Shown here piece by piece: positions 1-6,211 of a stretch of 29,403 nucleotides of DNA; position 1 is the stretch's first letter, and each line of letters opens with the position of its first letter. Below the pieces are notes generated by a model. It made no database searches, was not told where the DNA came from, and was given only the letters and a program-made list of their open reading frames with translations. The DNA is from an uncultured bacterium. Its GTDB lineage: Bacteria > Bacteroidota > Bacteroidia > Chitinophagales > CAIOSU01. The DNA lies in contig CAIOSU010000327.1 of the NCBI GenBank assembly GCA_903861055.1, positions 1 through 29,403 of the forward strand, written 5' to 3'. The translations under genes were made by a program, and so were the position numbers.

Positions 1-138
1 AGGGAAAAGCTGGACTGCATGCACTTTGAGAACATACAACAAGCAAAAGAATGGTTTGATCAGCAGCAATACGAGGATACCTTGTTTTTGCTTAAAGGCT
101 CAAGAGGTATAGCGGTGGAGAAAATTCTGGGGAAATAA
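1..138 (+). CDS. murF: UDP-N-acetylmuramoyl-tripeptide--D-alanyl-D-alanine ligase, C-terminal fragment
   Basis: The window opens inside a reading frame (frame 1) that runs 45 codons to a TAA stop. The tail contains LLKGSRGIAVEKIL, which matches the conserved 'lKGSRgmxmE' end of MurF; an extended stretch with DQQQYEDT precedes it, as in the C-terminal Rossmann-like domain of Mur ligases. MurF adds D-Ala-D-Ala to the UDP-MurNAc-tripeptide in the cytoplasm, the last soluble step before the lipid-linked stage of peptidoglycan synthesis. Only the last tenth of the protein is present, so the ATP and substrate sites cannot be checked. It converges on the arginase-like gene. From memory, murF often lies beside gldJ in gliding Bacteroidota, so gldJ may lie just outside the window; this is an inference. 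The truncation is the window edge, not a mutation. Confidence 0.75.
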   Translation, partial: REKLDCMHFENIQQAKEWFDQQQYEDTLFLLKGSRGIAVEKILGK

Positions 139-207
139 ATAAGAAATGTAAAATGAGAAATCAGAAACGTCTTAAACACTGTTTCAAATTTCTTATTTCA
201 AATCTCT
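137..207. repeat. AT-rich inverted repeat between convergent murF and arginase-like gene
   Basis: AAATAAGAAAT (137-147) is exactly reverse-complemented by ATTTCTTATTT (188-198). The text between and around them reuses the words GAGAAAT, CAGAAAC and CTCTCAT. The 40-nt loop lacks a compact GC stem, so this is more likely a dispersed low-complexity intergenic repeat than a classic terminator, although it lies exactly where two convergent genes end. Confidence 0.4.
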
Positions 208-215
208 CATCTTAA

Positions 216-1382
216 CTAGATTCTTTCGAAAGCCTTAAGCCAGCGCTCGGGCAGTTCGTCTTTACAGGCTTGTTTGTAGTCGTTGTATGAGCACGACATA
301 AGTGCATTGGCCACGTCTATCTTTTCTTCTTCTTGGGTTACCCTAGGAATCTGCAACCACCAGCGCTCGGTCTTTTTGCTCTTCCAAAAAACCAGCTCGT
401 ACTCACCTTCGTTAAAGTCAACAATGTACTTTAAGTAATCGCGAGATTCGGTATCTGGGTAATCCTTTTTGCGGTTGTAGTAGCCTTCAACAAAATACCA
501 TATCAATTGTGCAGCTAACTGCGCCGTTTGGGTATGGTTATCGAAAGCAGGATTGTAGCCATAAATACCCAATGAGGTTAAACGGTCGCTAAGGCCCGCA
601 TATCGCATTATTTGGCAAGCCTCTTCGCCATAAAAGCCGTGAGGGCTAGGCATACCTACACCGGGTGCATCGCTCATTTTAATGGCGGTAAGGTCAAAGC
701 TCATCATATCCGCATCGCGAACAATAGGCTCTACATCTTCCATGTTTTTGCGCACATCGCCTAATCGGTAGCAGTCAAAATTGAGTTTCTCTAAGGTATT
801 TACCGTCTTAGGGTCGGCAAAATAACTTTGGTAGCCCAAGTGGCTAAAGCCGAACAAGATATTCGGTTTATCAGAAAATATTCGGCCTAGGTAGTTGTTG
901 TCCGTTACATCACCATCAAGGTCGGTAAGGTCAATTTTTTCATCCACCACCACCAAGTTAACTTTACGGTCGAGGTTTTGATAGCCGTGGTATTGGGCCA
1001 AGGTAAGATCGTGGCTACCACCGATAATAATAGGCAATACCTGTTTTGAAAGTAGCTCGTTTACAATAGCGGCCAAACCAAAGTAGGTATCAGTTACGGT
1101 TTCACCAGGTTGCAAATTTCCCAAATCAACTATGGTCAGTTGCTCGTTTTGCGCCACCAGTTTATAGAGCTCTTGCCTTACGCGGTTAATGCCATTGGCA
1201 CAACCTTGGTTATTCACTGAGTTTCGGTCTTCTTCGATACCGATAATGGCCAAATCGAAAAGATCGAAATCAACCCCTGCTTTGTCGGCAAAGAATATCT
1301 TATGTGCCCAACTGTTGGCAGGAAAAGTGAGGAAATGCTCGGTAATTTCCTGCGAAAGGGGCTTCATTAATTCCAGTAGCAT
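216..1382 (-). CDS. arginase/formimidoylglutamase-fold protein with incomplete metal site
   Basis: This 388-residue protein has the ureohydrolase (arginase/agmatinase/formimidoylglutamase) fold. GGSHD at 121-125 corresponds to the GGDHS block, a DEKID stretch at 147-151 sits where DAHxD is expected, and SFDLT at 228-232 sits where SFDxD is expected. Of the six usual Mn ligands, His124, Asp147, Asp151 and Asp230 are kept, while the second-block His is Lys149 and the last-block second Asp is Thr232. A bimetal hydrolase is therefore doubtful, although such proteins are usually annotated as formimidoylglutamase (HutG) in Bacteroidota. An extra region of about 85 residues (300-388, with a WW pair and an acidic DELPERW end) follows the fold. 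The ATG at 1382 is the first start of the frame. No hut genes are nearby. Fold assignment is fairly sure; activity is not. Confidence 0.7.
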   Translation of the reverse strand: MLLELMKPLSQEITEHFLTFPANSWAHKIFFADKAGVDFDLFDLAIIGIEEDRNSVNNQGCANGINRVRQELYKLVAQNEQLTIVDLGNLQPGETVTDTYFGLAAIVNELLSKQVLPIIIGGSHDLTLAQYHGYQNLDRKVNLVVVDEKIDLTDLDGDVTDNNYLGRIFSDKPNILFGFSHLGYQSYFADPKTVNTLEKLNFDCYRLGDVRKNMEDVEPIVRDADMMSFDLTAIKMSDAPGVGMPSPHGFYGEEACQIMRYAGLSDRLTSLGIYGYNPAFDNHTQTAQLAAQLIWYFVEGYYNRKKDYPDTESRDYLKYIVDFNEGEYELVFWKSKKTERWWLQIPRVTQEEEKIDVANALMSCSYNDYKQACKDELPERWLKAFERI

Positions 1383-1521
1383 AGTCGGTTGATATTAGCC
1401 GAAATAAAAATACTCAAATCAAATCCAACCAACAGGTAGATATTTTTCACATATCCACATTGAGCATTTGCAAGTTAGCAATAATGCCGCTTTTGAAGGA
1501 CGATAACCAACTAACAGGCCC

Positions 1522-2001
1522 TTAATGTAGCTTTTTGGCCGAAATAATGATTCCATCGGCATCTGAATATAGATACTCACCAGGGTTTATAGTAGTACCC
1601 CCGAAGCTAACGGGTATGTTTACATCGCCCTCTCCTTTCTTCACACTCTTAAAAGGATGCGTGCCCAAGGCTTTGATGGCCACGTTCATGCCATCAATAT
1701 CAGCCGCATCGCGAATGGCGCCGTTAATGATAACGCCTTCCCAGCCATTTTTAACGGCTAGTGCGGCTACATTGTCGCCCAACAAAGCGCAGCGCAAGCT
1801 GCCACCACCATCAACCACTAACACCTTTCCGCGGCCATCGGTTTCAAGCTGAGCCTTTACCAACACATTGTCTTCAAATACCTTGACCGTCACCACCTCG
1901 CCATGAAAATCGGGCTTTAAGCCATAACTCTGGAAAACATCGTACACTACTTTCAAGTTTGCACTGTGGTCATCGCTCAGGTCGGCGGTCTTGTAGCTCA
2001 T
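1522..2001 (-). CDS. rraA: RraA-family protein (HMG/CHA aldolase-like; RNase E regulator homologue)
   Basis: The 159-residue protein aligns by eye over its whole length with RraA. It has VVDGGGSLR (62-70), the GDNVAALAVKNGWEG helix (75-89), GAIRD (94-98) and the VSFGGTTINPGEYLYSDADG block (131-150). In E. coli RraA binds and inhibits RNase E. The same fold is used by the divalent-metal 4-hydroxy-4-methyl-2-oxoglutarate / oxaloacetate aldolases, which need an Arg-Asp pair. Here Arg97-Asp98 are both present, whereas E. coli RraA has Arg-Gln, so catalysis is possible. The frame stays open upstream to 2229, but that part is translated intergenic repeat, and the ATG at 2001 gives exactly the family length. 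The leader contains no clear Shine-Dalgarno sequence. The next gene on this strand is arginase-like, 139 nt away, so they may be separate units. Confidence 0.85.
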   Translation of the reverse strand: MSYKTADLSDDHSANLKVVYDVFQSYGLKPDFHGEVVTVKVFEDNVLVKAQLETDGRGKVLVVDGGGSLRCALLGDNVAALAVKNGWEGVIINGAIRDAADIDGMNVAIKALGTHPFKSVKKGEGDVNIPVSFGGTTINPGEYLYSDADGIIISAKKLH

Positions 2002-2121
2002 GGGGAGATGAATTTGGGTTGTTAATTGTGCCAATGAAATTACAAAATGATTTGGGAAATGGGGAGAGTGGTTGATGGGTTTACATACAGTGTACTTACC
2101 CATGCCATACCCCTTCCTTGG

Positions 2122-2140
2122 GTCTCGTTTGAAACGAGAC
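2122..2140. repeat. perfect palindrome GTCTCGTTT-G-AAACGAGAC
   Basis: Nine-base arms are separated by one base (G2131). The arms are followed by CAGGACAGGC rather than a T-run on the plus strand, and by CCAAGG on the minus strand, so neither side looks like an intrinsic terminator. Confidence 0.7.
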
Positions 2141-2273
2141 TCAGGACAGGCTCTTATCGAATCGCGAGAAAGGCCCGGCGAAGGAGGAGAACGAGTTGTG
2201 TTCTTTTCACTAAAACATAAAAGCAGCAAGTCTTGTGCCCTTCGGCTACGCTCAGGGTGACATTTCTTGTGTC

Positions 2274-2293
2274 CCTGCCTGCCGGCAGGCAGG
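2274..2293. repeat. perfect 20-nt GC-rich palindrome CCTGCCTGCCGGCAGGCAGG
   Basis: The sequence is fully self-complementary with no spacer, built from the tetramer-like unit CCTG/CAGG around a central GCCGGC. It is much richer in G+C than its surroundings. I recall similar CCGGCAGGCAGG words as dispersed intergenic repeats in Bacteroidota, but could not search. Confidence 0.75.
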
Positions 2294-2326
2294 TTGCGTC
2301 TTGTGTCTTGTGTCTAAAAGCAACAC

Positions 2327-2989
2327 CTATATATTCAAGTAATTCATCAACGAATCGAAGCGATCTTGAATTTGGTCGCGATACTCATCTTCTTGATAAA
2401 AACCACCAATGGTATACTCAAAACGCTCAAAAGCTGCAACTATGCTCCGTATGTCCGATACGTTGAGTTTCAATACCACTTCCAGTTGGCTCTCCGCTTT
2501 ATTATTAAACACATGCGAGCTAAGAATAAGCGCCCCATTAGACTCTACAATACGAGCTATTTCCGATAATGAGTACTCGTTTTTGTTTAAGTTGAGCACA
2601 ATTACTGCTCCACTCTCGTTTACCGAACTAAGCTCGGCAAAGTGTTTCATGATGTTCTCAAGGGTAACCACCCCCTCGTATATATTTTCGGGCCCCACTA
2701 CAGGCACCAGTGTTAATCGGTTTTCCACTAACGTTTTTATTACCTCGTACAAGTGAGCATTTTCGGCAACACTGGCTTTCTGAAGCGATAGCTCGTAGCT
2801 GCCAATGGGTTCATTGGGCTCGCTGAGGTCCATAATATCGTCCTCCGTTATCAGACCAAGATATTCCTTACCATTTACAATAGGTAGCTGGTTTACACCA
2901 AATTCGTGCATCCAAACAAGTGCCTTATCACCAGTATCCGACGTTTTTAAGGGCGGCACCAAGTTACTTATCATCTCTTTCGCTATCAT
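2327..2989 (-). CDS. CBS-domain pair protein with C-terminal ACT-like domain
   Basis: The 220-residue soluble protein has two CBS motifs. CBS1 is about 8-57, with NQLPIVNGKEYLGLITEDDIM; CBS2 is about 70-118, with LVPVVGPENIYEGVVTLENI. A C-terminal ACT-like segment (about 128-200) has the pattern VIVLNLNKNEYSLSEIARIVE followed by a beta strand. CBS pairs bind adenosyl nucleotides and ACT domains often bind amino acids, so this is probably a cytoplasmic ligand sensor; target unknown. The start at 2989 is supported by a strong AAAGGAGGA Shine-Dalgarno 7 nt upstream. The gene follows the hydrolase by only 13 nt and is almost certainly co-transcribed from the promoter at 3813-3844. In relatives, as I recall, this gene commonly precedes nadK and porG; here those are not adjacent. 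Confidence 0.8.
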   Translation of the reverse strand: MIAKEMISNLVPPLKTSDTGDKALVWMHEFGVNQLPIVNGKEYLGLITEDDIMDLSEPNEPIGSYELSLQKASVAENAHLYEVIKTLVENRLTLVPVVGPENIYEGVVTLENIMKHFAELSSVNESGAVIVLNLNKNEYSLSEIARIVESNGALILSSHVFNNKAESQLEVVLKLNVSDIRSIVAAFERFEYTIGGFYQEDEYRDQIQDRFDSLMNYLNI

Positions 2990-2995
2990 ACCCTA

Positions 2996-3004
2996 TCCTC
3001 CTTT
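2996..3004 (-). promoter_or_regulatory. strong Shine-Dalgarno for the CBS gene
   Basis: On the minus strand AAAGGAGGA ends 7 nt before the ATG at 2989 and overlaps the stop codon of the upstream hydrolase gene. It is complementary to the 16S anti-SD. Genes in this window otherwise lack such a site, as is typical for Bacteroidota. Confidence 0.65.
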
Positions 3005-3767
3005 ACAATTTGTTGTGCTGCAGGAATTGTGCCAACAATTCGTTAAACCGCTCTGGCTCCTCCATCATGGGGGCATGGCCGCAGTTTTCCAATATGTGCA
3101 ATTCTGCTTGCGGTATAAGCTGCTTATACTCCTCGCCAACAAAGGGCGGGGTAATATGGTCAGTGCCTCCCCAAATGAGCAATACAGGCATTTTCAAATT
3201 CACTACTTCCTCGCGGAGGTTATGTCTCATTGCCGACTTGGCAATGTAAAGCACACTCAGCGCTTTTTCGCGATTGTTTACTATGTCGAAAACTTCATCA
3301 ACCAACTCTTTAGTGGCCATTGCTGGGTTATAGAACGTTTTAGCAGTGCGTTCTCGTATAAATTCGTAATCTCCTTTTCTAGGGTAGGTGTTTCCGAGCG
3401 ATTCTTCAAACAAACCCGAGCTGGCCGTAAGCACCAGTGCCTTGGTTTTAAGGGGATGCTCAAGCGCATACAATTGCGCTATGTGCCCGCCTAAAGAGTT
3501 ACCAATAAGTATTACCCGGTCATAGCCTTTGTATTCGATAAAATCCTCAACATGTTTCAATAGCCCAACAACACTAGTAGTTTCCTTTGGCAAATCGAAC
3601 AAGGGCAGTATTGGAATGCACACCTTATAAGATGCCGAAAAATGATTGATAAGGAATTGAAAATTACTTAGCGCACCAAAAAGCCCATGCAGTAAAAGCA
3701 ATACCTCGCCCTCACCAGACTCGTGATATCTAAATCCACCCTCTTCCTTAATCGTATATTGTTTCAT
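3003..3767 (-). CDS. alpha/beta-hydrolase fold hydrolase
   Basis: Taken from the ATG at 3767 the protein has 254 residues and all alpha/beta-hydrolase landmarks. The oxyanion-hole HG is at 27-28 (LLLLHGLFG), the nucleophile elbow GNSLGG has Ser91, the acid is in WGGTDHITPP (Asp203), and the catalytic His is in ENCGHAPMMEEPERF (His231). The cap region lies at about 120-190. It lacks a signal peptide and should be cytoplasmic. The substrate cannot be told; it resembles the generic MhpC / 3-oxoadipate enol-lactonase-like group. Upstream ATGs at 3815, 3797 and 3782 are in frame, but 3815 would lie upstream of the transcription start predicted from the promoter at 3813-3844. Similarity to family N-termini begins at about MKQYTIKEEGG, so 3767 is preferred. 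First gene of a two-gene operon with the CBS protein. Confidence 0.85.
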   Translation of the reverse strand: MKQYTIKEEGGFRYHESGEGEVLLLLHGLFGALSNFQFLINHFSASYKVCIPILPLFDLPKETTSVVGLLKHVEDFIEYKGYDRVILIGNSLGGHIAQLYALEHPLKTKALVLTASSGLFEESLGNTYPRKGDYEFIRERTAKTFYNPAMATKELVDEVFDIVNNREKALSVLYIAKSAMRHNLREEVVNLKMPVLLIWGGTDHITPPFVGEEYKQLIPQAELHILENCGHAPMMEEPERFNELLAQFLQHNKL

Positions 3768-3812
3768 ATCTACTTGGGTCATACTATCACTTGTCATTCC
3801 AACACTAGTCAA

Positions 3813-3844
3813 CAAATCTAACCTTTTACACTTATTCAGACAAA
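3813..3844 (-). promoter_or_regulatory. Bacteroidota-type promoter for the hydrolase-CBS operon
   Basis: On the minus strand TTTG (3844-3841) is followed, after 20 nt, by TAGATTTG (3820-3813). This is an exact match to the Bacteroidota -33/-7 consensus TTTG-N19-21-TAnnTTTG. Transcription would start near 3808, giving a leader of about 40 nt to the ATG at 3767. It is the best promoter in the window. Confidence 0.6.
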
Positions 3845-3910
3845 AGGCAATGATTATATACCAATAACGGTGTTTTTAATGCAATGGGTGAACTAAGCAT
3901 TACAACAATG

Positions 3911-3923
3911 TGCTAATTTAGCA
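3911..3923 (+). promoter_or_regulatory. dyad TGCTAA-T-TTAGCA containing a -7-like element upstream of the ATL gene
   Basis: A perfect 6+1+6 palindrome lies 13 nt before the start codon. It contains TAATTTAG (3914-3921), one base off the -7 consensus TAnnTTTG. The flank has near-repeated AGCATTA words (3896-3902 and 3920-3926). A repressor bound here would cover the promoter; this role is inferred. Confidence 0.35.
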
Positions 3924-3936
3924 TTAACAATTGGCT

Positions 3937-4290
3937 ATGGTTGGCAAAAATGATGGCTTTTTTCAGCAAGTTTTTCAGGTTGCGCGGCTGGTGCCTAGGG
4001 GCAGGGTTACTAGCTATGGCGCAATTGCAAAGTACTTGGGGGCAGCTGGCTCGGCACGCATTGTTGGTTGGGCAATGAACCAAGCGCACAATCAGTTTCC
4101 GGTTGTGCCAGCACATAGGGTAGTTAATAGAAACGGATTACTGACTGGTAAGCACCATTTTGCTTACCCCGAGCAAATGGAAGAGTTATTGAAAAAGGAG
4201 GGCGTTGAGGTAAAGCACGACCAAGTGAAGGATTTTAAAAAGCTATTTTGGGACCCAACTGACCACTTAACCATCGAAACCTGCGATTAA
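3937..4290 (+). CDS. alkyltransferase-like protein (ATL), MGMT family, PAHR type
   Basis: The 117-residue protein is the DNA-binding C-terminal domain of O6-alkylguanine-DNA alkyltransferase without the N-domain. It has the helix-turn-helix with GRVTSYGAIAKYLG (22-35, Tyr27), the arginine finger in ARIVGWAM (Arg41), and the active-site motif PAHRVV at 58-63. The acceptor Cys of PCHR is Ala59, so it cannot take up alkyl groups. Such ATLs (PWHR in E. coli, PAHR known in Vibrio) flip O6-alkylguanine and hand it to nucleotide-excision repair. The ATG at 3937 is used because a TTG at 3931 is the only other option. The C-terminal extension (WDPTDH) is typical of ATLs. It is divergent from the hydrolase operon and separated from the next gene by 137 nt without a clear terminator. 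Confidence 0.88.
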   Translation: MVGKNDGFFQQVFQVARLVPRGRVTSYGAIAKYLGAAGSARIVGWAMNQAHNQFPVVPAHRVVNRNGLLTGKHHFAYPEQMEELLKKEGVEVKHDQVKDFKKLFWDPTDHLTIETCD

Positions 4291-4427
4291 ACGCTGATAT
4301 ACTTTGGGTAAAACAAGCCAATTTATTAGGCCCTAAAAGTAGCACAATCAAGCATTTTTTAAGCTCAGGTTAACATTAAAAGCAGGAAATTTGTAGCTTA
4401 GTAAAGTTTAAAAAAACTGCTCCGTAT

Positions 4428-6110
4428 ATGAAGTACTTTATACTTCCTCTTATCATCGTTAGTTGTTTAGTATCGCAATTAATAGAGGCACAGAGCCTAG
4501 TTAGGGGGCCTTACCTACAATTACCTTCTTCGAGTGGCATTATAGTGCGCTGGCGAACCGATGCAGCAAGTATAGGCCGTGTAACTTATGGCACTGACCC
4601 TAATAACCTTACCCAACAAATTGACGAAACTACTGCTGTAACTGACCACGAAGTGCAAATTTCAGGTCTGCAACCATTTACCACCTATTACTATTCGGTG
4701 GGCAATGGGGCTGCGGTAATTGCTGGCGGCGATGACCATCACCACTTTAAAACCAGCCCAGTTATTGGCACCGTTCAGCCTGTGCGTATTTGGGGCATTG
4801 GCGATTTTGGTAAAGCCAACACCGAGCAAAAAAAGGTGCGCCAATCTTACCAAAACTACATGCAGGGTAAGCACACCGATGTGTGGGTTTGGCTAGGCGA
4901 CAATGCCTACCAAGATGGAACCGATGCTGAGTACCAAGCCAAAGTATTTGACTCAACCTACGGCTATGATAGCCTATTTAGGTACTTACCCTTTATGCCT
5001 AGCCCAGGCAACCACGATTATAACAATATAGCACCTCCCTTTGTGAGCGTAAACCCGCCTGACCATACAGGTGCTTATTACGATATTATAAACGTGCCTA
5101 CACAAGGCGAAATTGGCGGCGTGGCATCTGGCTACGAGCTATACTACTCATACGATTATGCCAATGTTCACTTCATTGCCTTAAACTCTGAGTTGGGTTC
5201 GGTTGTATCTAATAGTAACGATTGGATAGGTGTTAACCCAATAGGCAACTTTACCACCTCGCCAATGCTTGATTGGTTGCGTGCCGATTTGCAAGCTAAC
5301 GACAAGCCTTGGGTAATTGCTTATTTTCATCAACCACCTTACAGCAAAGGTTCGCATGACTCTGACGATGCTTTCGAAATATACATGAAGGCCATGCGCG
5401 AAAATTTTATTCCTGTGTTAGAGGAGTATGGCGTTGACTTGGTACTTAATGGCCATAGCCATGTTTACGAGCGCTCTTACCTCATTAATGGCCACTATGG
5501 CAATACATCGTCATGGGACCCAGCAACGCAGCTAATAGGCTCACAATGTGGCTACGACCAAATAGGCGAACCATATGTAAAATACCTATTTGGCCCCGAT
5601 GCCAATAAAGGCACTATATATACTGTAGTAGGTTGTGCCGGTAGCAGCGAAGATGGAGCCAACCTTGGCCACCCTGCTATGTGTTACTCTGCAGGCGGAG
5701 ATAGCACCATCGGTTCGCTTATTATTGAAGTAGAAGGCAACCGCCTCGATGCAAGGTTCCTTCGCGCTGATGGCACATTTAAAGATAGCTTTACCATAGT
5801 AAAAGTTGACACCACCACCGGCCTATTGCCCGACCCAAACAGCGCTGTACGCGATGTTAAAGTATATCCTAACCCGTTCTCAGGCCAAACCACCATTAGC
5901 TACTACCTAGCACACAACAGCACCGTATCTCTAGAAGTATATGATATGCACGGCCGCATGTGGCGCTTGCAAAAGGATAAAGTTGAAACTGCTGGTCAAC
6001 ACGAATATTTGTTGGATGCTACTAAATTGAATTTGGCCTCGGGCAGCTACATTTTTCAGGTAAAAACGGAAGATGGAAACTTTTTGCAACGTTTGCTCTT
6101 TCTTGATTGA
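4428..6110 (+). CDS. secreted purple-acid-phosphatase-like metallophosphoesterase with T9SS C-terminal sorting domain
   Basis: This is a 560-residue secreted enzyme. A signal peptide (1-22, ending IEAQ) is followed by an N-terminal fibronectin-like PAP domain (about 24-110), the metallophosphatase domain (about 118-370) and a type A sorting domain (about 476-560, beginning VKVYPNPFSGQT). All five purple-acid-phosphatase motifs are visible: GDFG (Asp126), GDNAY (Asp158), GNHD (195-197), YFHQP (His301) and GHSH (343-345). It should hydrolyse phosphomonoesters outside the cell with a dinuclear metal centre. The C-terminal domain, with YPNPF near its start and a final strand ending LLFLD, marks it for type IX secretion, in keeping with gldD/gldE/porG in this window. 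A TAGCTTAG octamer at 4394-4401 is a weak -7 candidate. A perfect hairpin follows at 6157-6189. Confidence 0.9.
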   Translation: MKYFILPLIIVSCLVSQLIEAQSLVRGPYLQLPSSSGIIVRWRTDAASIGRVTYGTDPNNLTQQIDETTAVTDHEVQISGLQPFTTYYYSVGNGAAVIAGGDDHHHFKTSPVIGTVQPVRIWGIGDFGKANTEQKKVRQSYQNYMQGKHTDVWVWLGDNAYQDGTDAEYQAKVFDSTYGYDSLFRYLPFMPSPGNHDYNNIAPPFVSVNPPDHTGAYYDIINVPTQGEIGGVASGYELYYSYDYANVHFIALNSELGSVVSNSNDWIGVNPIGNFTTSPMLDWLRADLQANDKPWVIAYFHQPPYSKGSHDSDDAFEIYMKAMRENFIPVLEEYGVDLVLNGHSHVYERSYLINGHYGNTSSWDPATQLIGSQCGYDQIGEPYVKYLFGPDANKGTIYTVVGCAGSSEDGANLGHPAMCYSAGGDSTIGSLIIEVEGNRLDARFLRADGTFKDSFTIVKVDTTTGLLPDPNSAVRDVKVYPNPFSGQTTISYYLAHNSTVSLEVYDMHGRMWRLQKDKVETAGQHEYLLDATKLNLASGSYIFQVKTEDGNFLQRLLFLD

Positions 6111-6156
6111 TAACGAAGCGACGACCTAATAGAATAAAACAACTTACCTAAAACAC

Positions 6157-6189
6157 AAAGGCCAGCGCATCATCTATGCGCTGGCCTTT
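6157..6189. terminator. bidirectional hairpin terminator between phosphatase gene and small membrane-protein gene
   Basis: A perfect 14-bp stem (AAAGGCCAGCGCAT 6157-6170 / ATGCGCTGGCCTTT 6176-6189) has the 5-nt loop CATCT. A-rich and T-rich flanks on both sides fit termination of both convergent transcripts, although the T-run on the plus strand is short (TTT then AGTTT). Confidence 0.8.
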
Positions 6190-6211
6190 AGTTTATCTCG
6201 AAAACAAACTT

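Larger units (their letters stand above)
2095..2320. repeat. mosaic intergenic repeat region between CBS gene and rraA
   Basis: The 325-nt gap at 2002-2326 holds no convincing gene but is dense in repeat-like pieces. These are a perfect 9+1+9 palindrome (2122-2140), CTTCGGCTACGCTCAGGGTG (2240-2259, a word I recall as common between genes in many Bacteroidota and other genomes), a perfect 20-nt palindrome (2274-2293), and four copies of TCTTGTG (starting at 2231, 2265, 2299 and 2306). Together they form a composite, probably dispersed, non-coding element between rraA and its upstream neighbour. The rraA promoter must lie in or next to it. That it is present elsewhere in the genome is recollection plus inference. 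Confidence 0.55.

Noticed and set aside
216..1382. Histidine-utilisation (hut) operon because of the formimidoylglutamase-like fold
   Set aside because: No hutH, hutU or hutI genes are near and two metal ligands are replaced.
2002..2229. N-terminal extension of rraA (frame open for 76 more codons)
   Set aside because: The extension translates the palindromic intergenic repeat, has no resemblance to RraA, and the ATG at 2001 gives exactly the family length.
3768..3815. Upstream ATG start (3815) of the alpha/beta hydrolase
   Set aside because: It lies upstream of the transcription start predicted from the best promoter in the window (3813-3844), and the residues before codon 17 do not look like the family.
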